A stretch of 64,000 nucleotides of DNA from Cyanophora paradoxa. Its lineage: Eukaryota > Glaucocystophyceae > Cyanophorales > Cyanophoraceae. The position numbers were made by a program, and so were the translations under genes. Of the stretch, positions 20,501 through 30,719 are shown in pieces. Under the pieces are notes generated by a model. It saw only the letters and a program-made list of their open reading frames with translations. It ran no database searches and was not told where the DNA came from. Every line of letters begins with the position of its first letter. The first letter of the stretch is position 1. The stretch covers positions 220,859 through 284,858 of the forward strand of contig QPMI01000599.1 in NCBI GenBank assembly GCA_004431415.1. The letters are read 5' to 3'.

Positions 20501-23500
20501 GCGGTTTGCGAGCGGATGTACGCAGCTTGAGGTTTTCGGGGCTGTCGGCAAGGGGCAGGACGTTTACTCGCTCAACGCAATCATTTACATCATTCTTTCC
20601 TTCGATGACGTGGTGAGCGCGCGCACGATTTGGTGACTTTCGCGGCGGTGCACTTCTAAATAATCCCTGCAGGTCTTCCCACCGACCGCAAGCCCCGCTG
20701 CCCTGACCGCCTGCCGGCCGACGCTACGAACGAACGTCGGCGTCTTCCAGTTCATTCCGCGCGACGAGTTCAACACGATCGTGCAGGCGCGCCACCCCAT
20801 CTTGTGCCTGCATTGCTGATGCTTCGAATTCCACTGACAATGCTTGCATTAATATTGCGCAGGGCAACGTGGCCAGCCAGAAGCAGATCGTGTTCCAGCG
20901 CACCGTTCAGGTGCTTACACAGCTTTTCCAGGAGCTTTTCGGGTGACCGCTAACGATCGCGATCTGCGCGCAGCGTGAAGACGGCCTGTACGACCGTATC
21001 GAGATCGAGAAGCCTTACAACAGCGCGGTCAACGCCACTGGCTGCAGCCTCGTTGAGAGTGAGCGTTGCCGCGCTCCGCGCCTTCCGTCGAGTTCGACTC
21101 GATGCGCGTGCAGCGGGCATGGTCATCCCGGTTCAGTTGCACAAGATTTCGGGCTTCTATCCGGCGGACAGCACGAGCAGCCCGTTCCAGGCGGCCGTAA
21201 AGGTGCGCGCAATGCAATGCAAGACTCGCTGCGCATGCGCGCTTGCGCCTCGAGCTCTCATAAATGTCTTCCAATCAGATCGATACTTTCCCAGCGTCGA
21301 TTATCGCTCTGTCCACGAAGGTGCCACGAATCTGGGGACGTCACCGTGGCGGGGGGACTGAGCCTCGCGCATCCTGCAGATCACGAACGTCACGATGGGC
21401 CTCGCCCCAGGACGGCTCGGCGTGCGCCACGGCTTCTCTAGATCGTCTAATGCGAGATCGCTAGCTGATTTCGCCGCCAGGAAATCGACATCCTCGTCAC
21501 ATTCTCAAAGCCCATCGAGTACCAGCTGATGGTCTGCTAGGATCAGCTGCAGACCCCGGCCATCAACGCCGCTTCTGAGAGAAAGCTCGCAGACCGACCC
21601 GATCACCTCTCTGGACGCGACCAAGTCGCGGGAGGTCCGCCTGTACGGCACGCCGCGCATCGCCCTCAACATCCCGGCCTACGCGTACCTGATGGGCTAC
21701 GCCAACCCGACCTCGAAGGTGCTCGCTCGACGGCGCGCCGCCGCCGTGCCGCGCCGCGGCTCATTTACGGCCTCAGACGACGCTGGTGTTCCGGTACTCG
21801 GTGCAGCTCGGCGAGGGCACGCCCGCCGGCAAGTTCCTCGACGTCCTCAGCGTCAACGGCTTCGACTCGTACGGCGGCGTCCTGCGCACCTCTGGCAACG
21901 CCCTCAACGTGCGCGGATGCAGGTTTGCTGTAAGAATTCGCTGACGGCGGCTCGCGTGCAGGTTCAACTGCTCCTGCCCCCGCCCGGGTCAGCGCACGGC
22001 CTCTCCAGCTCGCGGGTCACTGTGGAGAAAGTCGGGGCGCCGCCGATGCCGTTCGGATACGACCAGAGCCAGCCGCCGACGTCGGGGCCCGTCGCTCTCG
22101 TCGCGAACTCGACGGCGGGGAAGGGCACGCGGCACGTGCTCGCAGCCGTGCTGGAGCAGAAGAAGGAGCCACTGAAGATTGAGGTCATCGTTCAGATCAA
22201 CTCGGTCATCGACGTCTCGGTTCGAATTCGCGGGGCGACTCCGGGGTCCGTGCTGTACTATTAAGCGTTGATCGCTGTACGCAGACAAAGGACAGGAACA
22301 TGAAGGTCGATTTGACGCTGATGCAGGACTGGTCCGCCGCGACCGCTTTTGCGACCAGTTTGTAGACAACAAACTGCTGCTCTTTTTGCGACAGGGTGGA
22401 CTCGCGCTTCAACAACCCCCAACTGGCCGCCATGGCCGAGAACGAGACGAGCATCCTCAACACGATCTGGTGCGGCGCCACTTCGCTTGTCTGATCCAGT
22501 TAACGTTATCGCAACAATCTAACGACTTCCAGGTTCCCGAGACTGTCTTTTGTGAACACGCTTGTGCGCAAACTTTCGCGTACCATCCTGGTTCTTGCGT
22601 TCTGATCTCGAACATCGATATCAGGGCAAGCCCGATGCGTTCGACGGAAAGACCATCCGCTACAACGTGCGCAACTGCTCCGTGAAGCTGAACAATATAT
22701 GAGTTTATCTTTTGCGCAGAACGGCACTGTCAGGCTGTACCAGCGCTACATCCAGACGTTCTTCGGTGCGGCGTTTCGGCCGCGCAGCCAACCCCGGCAA
22801 TCCGCGCTCACGCGCGCGTGCCTCGCGCAGCGGACATCAACGTCAGGGACTTCCCGTTCGACCAGCAGGTGCGCAGCACTCTGCTAGCTGCTAGCTGTGA
22901 AACACGTCCTAACCACGGGGCACGCCGACCTGCAGACCCTGACGATTCAGGTTCGCGACACCAGCATGAGGCTTTCCACCTGTGAGCTGCAGCTGACTCG
23001 CGACCGCCCCGCAGCTGCGAAGCAACAGCTACGACGCGACGCAGCTGACGTTCACTCCGATCTCCGGAGCGAGGCTCCAGGAGCAGGAGGCGTTCATCCG
23101 CGCTCTTGGAGACCCCGCCTTCTACTTTGACAGCTACACGCAAGAGGTCACGAATACTGACCTCGGAATCCACGCCAACTACAATATCCTCACGACAAGC
23201 TGGAAGGCTCGGGTCCGTTTAATATTTAATGCAGCGCCGCGCGGCTGCAGCTGCGGCGTCTGGCTGAACCGCGCCGCGGCACGCAGCGCATCCGGACTTA
23301 CAATGTCGTCAACCTGCTCATTCCCCTCCTGCTCATTTGCCTCTCGGTTATCTTCACGTTCTTCCAGTGCGTCGTCGTGATCATGACTCGTCGAACTCGC
23401 TCGACCTTGGACGCCTGACCGCCGCCCGCCAGGCCCGTTGAGAGCGACAACCGCGTGGTCGCCTGCGAAACCGCGCTGCTCGGCACGCTGGCTTTCTCCT

Positions 23501-24739
23501 TCGTCTTGGCGGACATGAGCCCGCCCGTATCCTACATGACCAAGATGGGCGGGTTCACGTTCCAGGTGAAGCGACGCCTCCCGCACGCCGCGGCGCCCCG
23601 GCGTTGCTCGCAGCCTCCGCGCCTGACGCCCGGCAGGCCTACGCGTTCAGCATCGTGGGGATGGCCGTCAACATTGCCTTCAACCACGTCGTGTGCGCGG
23701 CTCCGCGGCGGGCCCCGCCCGGCTCTGGATCTGACGGCGGCGCAGGTGGGTCGTGGGAGAGCTGCGGCGGATGGACGACGCGAGCTCCTCCGACGACCGC
23801 ACGCGCATCAACGAGCACCTCTACGAGGCCCTTCTCAAGGTGTGAATAGGGCAATGCCGCGGCCGCCCGTCCGCGCGCCGACGGCAACGCAGTACAAGAA
23901 CACGCCGAGTCCGAACCCCATGTCCAGCGCCGTCGTACACCCGAAGCCGATCGGCGACTCGCCGCGCGTGGACGTCCGCGTGCAGATGCTGCAGCCGAGC
24001 GGCCGCGTGCCCGTCGAGCCCGGCAGCGCGGGGGCCTTCCCCGTGCCGGCGGCGGCGGTCGGGACGTCGGCGACGGCGCTCGAGCTGCCGACGGCGCAGA
24101 AGCTGCCGCAGCTGGGCGAGAACGCGAACCCGCTCGTCCGCTTCATCGACCGCCGCAGCTCCCTCCGCCTCCCCAAGATCTCCGACGATACCGAGGTGAG
24201 GAAACCGCCCACGGCGAGCCCAGTCCTTTGCGAACGAAACCTGCGGCAGGTCGACCTGGGAGACATCGTCTTCAAGGAGGGGCGCCTCACCACCCGCGCC
24301 ACTCCGGTGCGCAAGCGCGGAGGTTCCCATGAGATCCGGTTTCAGGCCTCATCCTGGGCGCAGGAGCAAGCCCGGATGCAGCCGCCGCCGCAGCCCGACC
24401 CGAAGCGCCTCGCGGGCCTCTTCGTGCCCTCGGTAGCGCTATCCCCGCTCCGACTTGCACTGCTTCCAGCCGCCCGCGCTCAGCGGCGGTGCCGCGCAGG
24501 TGCTGCCCCGCAAGTACTTCGCGTTCGACCTGTTCGGCCTCCAGCTCGGCGAGCTCCGCGTCGCGAACCGCGAGGTGAGACGCGCGCGCCGACGCCGGCT
24601 TCGAGTGTTGAACGACGGCTCACGATCACGCCGGCAGGTCTACATCGTCCGACTGCGGGTGGTCAACATGTGGGTCCGCGCGATCTTCATCACCGCGTTC
24701 ATCATCAGCACCGCCTGCTTGTTCACCATCAGCCCGTAG
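17534..24739 (+). CDS. Pentameric ligand-gated ion channel with N-terminal Ig-like repeats
   Basis: Predicted plasma-membrane receptor with well over 25 exons. ATG 17534 begins a signal peptide (hydrophobic core ATFSALFALALLALLPG). The long ectodomain contains at least two bacterial-type Ig-like modules: VVFSKPVIYVTS..RPYLDLNSGGEAAFVGYF..TTLLFRYQ near 19.93-20.3 kb, and ILVTFSKPIEY..GTPRIALNIP..TTLVFRYSVQLGEG near 21.5-22.0 kb. A channel ligand-binding domain follows: MKVDLTLMQDW, VDSRFNNPQL, WFPRLSFVN, NGTVRLYQRY, INVRDFPFDQQ, YNILTTSWKA. M1 is exon 23287-23366 (YNVVNLLIPLLLICLSVIF), M2 23433-23565 (RVVACETALLGTLAFSF), M3 23637-23692, then a cytoplasmic loop and M4 (24638-24739), stop TAG. 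Both Cys-loop cysteines are absent, as in prokaryotic members. The channel half is certain; some ectodomain junctions at 17.7-19.9 kb are not. Confidence 0.9.
19028..19055 (+). other. 28-nt intron
   Basis: GTCCTAG...CTGAC...CGCAG between exons reading FRDCAQ and DEPLPANCTVSLN. Removal keeps a sensible frame; retention leads to a stop about 30 codons on. Confidence 0.6.
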
Positions 24740-25561
24740 TCTAGTTCGCGCAATCGTTGGGAACATGTCATGAATGCAGGCTTAGGATGGGGGGTTCGCA
24801 TTCTGTAGCAAGGCAAGCATGTTGCAAGGGGGGAAAGAAGACCGCAGGTCTTCCCCCCTTGCTTCCCGTTCCCTCGCTTCAGCCAAAAGTTTTCTATGAG
24901 GCCGTTTTCGAGGTCCAGTTTGCAACAAAAATGTGCCGAAATTCGGTTGCAGCGACACGTGTTTGTCGCTGCGGCCGTCCATGCAAAAAAAGGTTTTCGA
25001 GGGCGAAGACCAGTTTTCCTTGACTTGAAGCCTGGAAACCAACTTCTCTCTCATTCCGATCTTCGAATTCCTTCCGCGGATCTAGCGAAGACCAGTTTTC
25101 CTCGACTTGAAGCCTGGAAACCAACTTCTCTCTAATTCCGGTCTTCGAATTCCTTCCGCGGTTCTGCATGGAACCAGTTCTCCCTATAGCTAGCTGTCTC
25201 CTGTAGATTTCGGCTTCCTCGCTTATCAGCTGTCTCCTGTAGATCGCAGCGTCTGCTTATCAGCCCTTTTCTACTCTTTACAATCACATATAATCTGTCT
25301 CTATCTTTACTACTTCAACCTGCCGCGCGCGCTGGGCCGGGGTCGATCTACATCTGCCCCGTGCATGTTCGTGCCACTACTACTCTTTCATTCGATCCAG
25401 ATTCCCCCCTTGCACCCCCGGCGCGAGAATCGCGGCCGGGCCCCTAGTATATACAGGCTGAAGTATAAGTAGGTTAGTTCGCGTTTGTTCTTTTCGGCTA
25501 TAACTTTTATTTGAAAGCTCTGCGCATGCTCGCTTTGATTTGCTCTACAAGGGCTACATCT
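24740..25561. other. Intergenic region downstream of the channel gene
   Basis: No gene. Contains the 82-bp tandem pair (25003-25166), a short duplication of CTGTCTCCTGTAGAT (about 25195 and 25231), and at 25.44-25.56 kb a sequence related to the left flank of the 12.2-kb element. Confidence 0.5.
25003..25166 (+). repeat. 82-bp direct tandem repeat, two units
   Basis: Units start GCGAAGACCAGTTTTCCT at 25003 and 25085 and differ at only a few bases (CATTCCGATC versus AATTCCGGTC). Confidence 0.9.
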
Positions 25562-25723
25562 TGCGATCGGTACCGGTTTTCAGTGTGCGATCGGCGAATT
25601 CGAAGCTGAAGCCGCCGAGCTAAAATATAATCAAGTATACGTACTCAGTGACTAGTACGTGTACAGCTGCGCATGCAGCTGCAGCTGCAGGTCCCCGGCC
25701 CACGTGCACGTGCACCGGCACTA

Positions 25724-26464
25724 GCTCTGCTGCCAGGCTGCGGCATGCGCAGCTTCTGCCCCGCGCGCGGTGCGCGGCCGGCCGCGCGCGGCCTCGAGCC
25801 CCGAGAGCTCATCCGAAACTCGATCTACTATACTATAGCTATAGCTAGGCTAGCCGAACGCGGCGCACCCGGCCCGGCCGCGGGCCGGCCGGGCACAAGG
25901 AGCGCCGACGCCGGCTGGCGCTCGGCCACCGCCGAGCACGCCGAGCTCGGCATTCTGGAGGACGAGGGGGAGGACTCCCCTGGAGAGCGCTAGCCGGCGC
26001 CCGCTCGCCTCGAGTCCCGCAGCATCCAAAGCCCGGCCCGGCCCGGCGGGCCCGGCCGGGCCGGCCCCGGGCCCCGGCTGCGCGCGCCGCCTCATGCTCT
26101 GCTGCCAGGCTGCGGCATGCGCAGCTTCTGCCCGCGCGCGGTGCGCGGCCGCGCGCGCGGCCTCGAGCCCGAGAGCTCATCCGAAACTCGATCTACTATA
26201 CTATAGCTATAGCTAGGCTAGCCGAACGCGGCGCACCCGGCCGGCCGCGGGCCGGCCGGGCACAAGGAGCGCCGACGCCGGCTGGCGCTCGGCCACCGCC
26301 GAGCACGCCGAGCTCGGCATTCTGGAGGACGAGGGGGAGGACTCCCCTGGAGAGCGCTAGCCGGCGCCCGCTCGCCTCGAGTCCCGCAGCATCCAAAGCC
26401 CGCGGCCCGGCCCGGCGGGCCCGGCCGGGCCGGCCCCGGGCCCCGGCTGCGCGCGCCGCCTCAT
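25724..26464 (+). repeat. ~370-bp tandem duplication inside copy B
   Basis: Two units, 25724-25~26095 and 26096-26464, both starting GCTCTGCTGCCAGGCTGCGG and containing CTATACTATAGCTATAGCTA and GAGGGGGAGGACTCCCCTGG. They differ mainly by 1-4 base changes within GGCC/CCGG runs. Confidence 0.88.
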
Positions 26465-26591
26465 GAGGCGGCGCGCGCAGCCGGGGCCCGGGGGCCTGCA
26501 ACTGGAGCTGCTCACAAGAAGTTGCAGGCTTGCACTAGTACTGCGGCAGCATGCAACAGTCCGGGATCATGATCATATCCGATGATCCGAC

Positions 26592-26812
26592 GCCGGAGTC
26601 CGGACGCCGCCGGCCCGGCGGGACGCGGCCGGACTCCCGGGACTCCGGAGTCCGGACTCCGGACTCCGGAGTCCGGATCCGGAGTCCGGGTCCAGACTCC
26701 AGAGTCCGGGAGTCGCGAGCCTCGCCGCCCTCGCGAGCCTCGCGATCGGAGTCGCGGCGCCGGCGCCCGGCCGGACTCCCGGGACTCCGGACTCCGGATC
26801 CGGAGTCCGGAG
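26592..26812. repeat. Alternating GGACTCC/GGAGTCC palindrome field
   Basis: Words GGACTCC and their reverse complement GGAGTCC alternate many times with CCGG joints, so the DNA can fold on itself at many registers. The same words recur at 60229-60300 and around 17175-17215. Confidence 0.85.
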
Positions 26813-27400
26813 CCGCCGCCGCGGCCGGGCCGGCGCCGCCGGGCCGGCCCGCCGCCGGGCCGCCGGACCGATGGCCAATGGCCATGGTTTCAAGAAAACA
26901 AAGGTGACGCGAGTCCGTCATGGCGTCCATGCGGCCCGTCATGGATCAGGCGCCAGCTCACCTGAGTTTGAACCGATGGAAGCCTAGGCCTGGGACGGCG
27001 CGCGCCGGCGCTGCCCGCTGCAGGATCACATGAAGCGCGGCCGGAGCTGGGACCCGCAGCACTGGCACCGCGGCTTGAAAGTGCGAGCAGCGACAAAAAT
27101 CGCCGGTTTGGATTTCAAGACAATGGCCACGCGATACTTCCTCTTCCGGCCAGCGAAGCGAAAGAGGCTGGAGGCGTTGGATACATCGGATGCACTCGCA
27201 TCACAGCAAAGATTCATCGGCGCGAAAGCGCACTCAGCCGGGGGAGACCTCGGCACGCCTTCTCAGCTTCAACTGGCCCCACCAGCTAAATGAGCTCGGG
27301 GCACCCGCTTCGCTGGCCGCAGCCTCGTCCAAACCACCTTCTGCCGCCGCCCACCGAAACTTATCGACGAATTTTGCAATGTGTGTATCCTAATCCGGCG

Positions 27401-27856
27401 CTCGGCTAGCCGACCCGGCCTCCTCCGAGTCTGCCCCCCCGGGCCCTAGGCCTGTCCTGCTCGTGACCAACTTGCACCACTCGCATGGGCATCGCGATCC
27501 GGGGACTTGTATGGCCGCGCGCGGAGCACGTGCGGATCCGCGGATCAGATCCGCCCCTCAGGGCCTCCCGAGTATCGACCTCAGACTTGCCGAATATACT
27601 CAATCGCAAGCAGGGGAAGCTCCAAGTCTAAATTTAAAGATCCCATTGGAAATGCCAGCTATATAGCGATATATGACTAAGCACTGCAGCAACTTCTTGT
27701 GACTATCGCTACTCTGTTCTAGATCTGCCCTGTCTTCATCGTGAAGTTCGGCTCTGTTCTGTTCTGACCCTCGAGCTCAGTGACTCTGTCCCGGAGTCCT
27801 GCTCTAGATTTGTCCTGACGAGCCGAATCTAAGCCATCGAGCTCACCATCAGTACT
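27401..27856. other. Intergenic stretch before the NHL gene 3' end
   Basis: No gene seen. Short repeats of CTGTTCT/TCTGTCC type at 27.71-27.82 kb; probably the 3' flank of the minus-strand gene that follows. Confidence 0.4.
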
Positions 27857-30482
27857 CTAGGCGAAAGATATGGAGGCGCCTCCCGAGAGCTCCAGCGAGG
27901 ACCCCTCCAGCACGGCGCAGGCGTCTGTGCACATTAGGTTCAGGTGGATCCCCCTGCGCGGCGGTCAGCGAATGAGTAACTAGGGCGCAGTGGGCGAGAG
28001 GGCGAGCTATTTTCGGATGCCGGCGCACCAGACTTTCCCCGCGTTCTCCTCCAGGGGAACGTACGCCCGGCTCCTGCCCGCAAGTCAGCGAGAGAACTCC
28101 CTTAATCATCGAGCCGGGGCCCAGGAGGGCCGGGCCGCGGCCGCGCCTGTTGGCGTCAAGGACAAGGGTGCCGTAGCTCTCGAGACGGTCGTAGAACGAG
28201 TTGTGCGCCAGCCGCGCCTGCACCGTGTCGATGATGCCTGCGCGGGGCCCCTCAGGGGAGATCGAGGGAGGGTAGATGGGGGGTAGAGGCGCCGAGCCTC
28301 GGAGCCAGTCGCTACGGCACACGAGCCGAGCCGAGCTCAGCCGGGCTCAGACGAGCTGAGTAGGGAATCGAAGATAGCCGCGGAGATAGAGGCGCCGGCG
28401 CTAAGCTTCTTCGATCGCTACTCTGAGACGAGCCGAGCCGGCCGCAGGGCACCTCTTGAGACGCGTAAGCGCCTCACTGGCGCGCTCCTCGAGTCCGCCA
28501 CATACATCTGGAGGGCGCGCGGGGGGGGAGGGGGGGGGGGGAAGGCTCAAGGGGGAGGGGATGGGGATGGGGGTACTGCGTGCGGCACCTCGGTGAAGTA
28601 GAGCGTGTCCGTGGGGGCGTAGTAGCCCTGCGAGTGCACGATCGGGTAATAGACCGTCGCTGCGGGGGTACGGGGCGTCAGGGTGGGGGGTGGGGGGGTA
28701 CGGCGCGTCAGGCAAGGGGGAGGCTCGCCCGCGGTCCCCACGCCTGCGCCATCGAGAGGCGTAGTGAGGGGAGGGAAAGGGGAAGGGGGAGAAGGAGGGG
28801 GGGCGAAGCCTGGGCACCGTCCCTGCCGGTCTTTGCGGTGCCCAGCGGCCCCGTCACCGTCCGTATCTGCGGCGCCCGCTCAGCCCCTCCGCGGCCTGGA
28901 AGGGGAGAGGGGTGGGGTGGGGGTGGGGGGTGGGGGGGGCGCACCGAGCGGGCGCCCAGCTTGACGACGCGGAGGTGGTGCGTCCACTGCAGCGGGCCGG
29001 GCGTGGGTGGGAGCGGGGGGGGGGGGGGGGGGGGGGGGAGGGGGGGGGCGCGGGCACGGGTGGGGCGGAGGGAAGGGGGGAGGAAGGGGGCGGGGAGGGA
29101 GGGGGGTGGGGCGTACCCACTGGGCGTAGACGAGTGTGTCGTTGTCGATCTGAGTCCGGGCCCGAGGGCGTCGGGCGGGGCCGGGGGCGGGGAGGGGAGG
29201 GAGGGGGGCGGGGCATATGGAAATGAGAAGGCCTCGCCCGGAGCTTAGGGGCTAAAGCCTCTGCCCCTCGCAGCGCCACGCGAGCGGCGCACGAGGGCCA
29301 AGCCGCCGTCCACCGAGTCGAGCCGCGCGGCGCTGCCGACGCCGTCCAGGCTGCCCCGCGACCGATCCGTCGGGCCCAGCAGCGTCTTCACCTCCAGCGC
29401 TGCGGGGAAGGCCGCGGCCGCACGGCCGCTCGGACCGGCGCCTCGCGGGGGGTACCGGGGGGGGGGGGGGGGGGGGGCGCACTGTTCAGGTCGAGGCTCC
29501 GGATGACGTAGCGTGACGTGAAATATAGGACGTCCTCCCTTGGGGGGGGGGGGGGGAGTCGGCGAGTCAGGGCGAGGGGTGCCAGGGGGGGGGAGGGCGG
29601 GGGGGGGGGGGGGGGGGCGGGGGGCTCACGCTGGGCTGAGGGCCTGCGCGGGTCGAGGGCGTCCGACGGTCAGGCCCCAGCTGCAGAAGCCTGAGGAAGA
29701 AGGGCGGGGCGGACCATGGCGATGGCGCCGCTGGCGGCCGCGAGGGTCCCGAAGCCTGCGGGGCTCGCCTCAGCTTGGCTCTGGCTTCCGCGGGCGCCCG
29801 AGGCCGGGGCCGAGCACCGTCCTGGTAGTTCGAGGCGTTCCCGTTTCCGGCGAGCGTGGAGAGCGTGCCTGGGCAGGGGGGGAACGTGAGGGCGCGTCCC
29901 GAGGGTTACAGCCATCTGCAAGCACGCGCCGGTCGCTAGGTCGAGCTTGCGGACGTAGTTGTTCTCCTGGTCCCCTATGTACGCCTTCGCGCAGTCGCGC
30001 GTGAGAACGACTTGCCCGCCCGAGTCCGTCCCCAGCGCGAGCCGCGCGGCTGGCGCCGAGGGGATCATATGCACGATCAGCGCGCGGGCCCGAGTGGCGC
30101 CGGCCGCGGGGCACGGGCGCGGGCGCGGGCCGCGCACTCGTCCCCACGCCGTCGACGTATCCAATTGTTCCGGAAGGACTCCCCACTACGAGGGACGTCG
30201 CGCCTGAGCGGAGCTCTCGTTAGCTGCTCGCTGCGATTGCGCGAGAGAGCGGGCAAGGGCGAGGGCGCCTGTCTTCAGGTCGACCTTGTAGATGCCCGAG
30301 TACTGCGCGCCGACCAGCAGGAAGTCCTGAGAGGGGCACAGCGCGAGCGCCTTTGGGTCGCTCCCCGTCGGCAGCGTTGCGATCGGGGCGCCGCTGCCGT
30401 CAGGCGCCGCCGCCCCCCGCCCCAGCAGCGCCAGCAGCGTTATAGCCAGCCATATGCATGCCCAGCGCGCCGAAGGGGACAT
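27857..30482 (-). CDS. Secreted NHL-repeat beta-propeller protein
   Basis: The start at 30482 gives a signal peptide (ACIWLAITLLALLGRGAAA). Small exons then encode propeller blades: DPKALALCPSQDFLLVGAQ, YSGIYKVDLKTGA; GTIGYVDGVG, VVLTRDCAKAYIGDQENN, YVRKLDLATGA; STLAGNGNASNYQDGFGTL; VLYFTSRYVIRSLDLNS; VKTLLGPTDRSRGSLDGVG; TLYFTEV; MYVADSRSAPVRRLRV. The G..GY.DG.G / lYvaD....vRklDl.tg pattern is the NHL signature; such domains bind proteins or carbohydrates outside the cell. The last exon reads IHLNLMCTDACAVLEGSSLE and stops at TAG 27857-27859. Intervening introns are C-rich on the sense strand, with runs over 20 nt, which makes some junctions uncertain. No catalytic residues are evident, so the ligand is unknown. 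Confidence 0.85.
29015..29038. repeat. 24-bp G run in an NHL-gene intron
   Basis: Poly-C on the sense strand. Further runs lie at 29457-29477, 29542-29556 and 29599-29617 in other introns of the same gene. Confidence 0.9.
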
Positions 30483-30719
30483 ACTATTAGGATCGTACGG
30501 TCGGTACCGGTGCACGCGGCACGCGACGACCGCAGTAGCTAGCGGCGCCTAGCGCTGCACTGCGGCAGTTCGAAGGATTTCGCCGCCTGCATGTAGGCGT
30601 GAGGTGGTCCAATGCGCGTTAAGGCCGATATATAGCTGTGTACCCGTCGACGTCGTCCCGGCTGTCCGCATCCCGCGCGCGGTGCAACGGTTTGCAGGCT
30701 GCAGTTGCTTCATAGAGCG
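30483..30719. promoter_or_regulatory. Divergent upstream region of the NHL and F-box/ankyrin genes
   Basis: 237 bp between opposed start codons, so a shared promoter region is likely. No TATA box or clear operator seen. Confidence 0.5.

Larger units (their letters stand above)
25562..27400 (+). repeat. Dispersed repeat, copy B
   Basis: Starts with the GCGATCGGTACCGG/TTTTCAGTGTGCGATCGG block and ends CCTAATCCGGCGCTCGG, the boundary also seen in copies A and C. It lacks the gene 3' fragment. It contains an internal 370-bp tandem duplication and a long CCGGAGTC/GACTCCGG palindromic field. No transposase or reverse transcriptase frame is visible. Confidence 0.85.
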
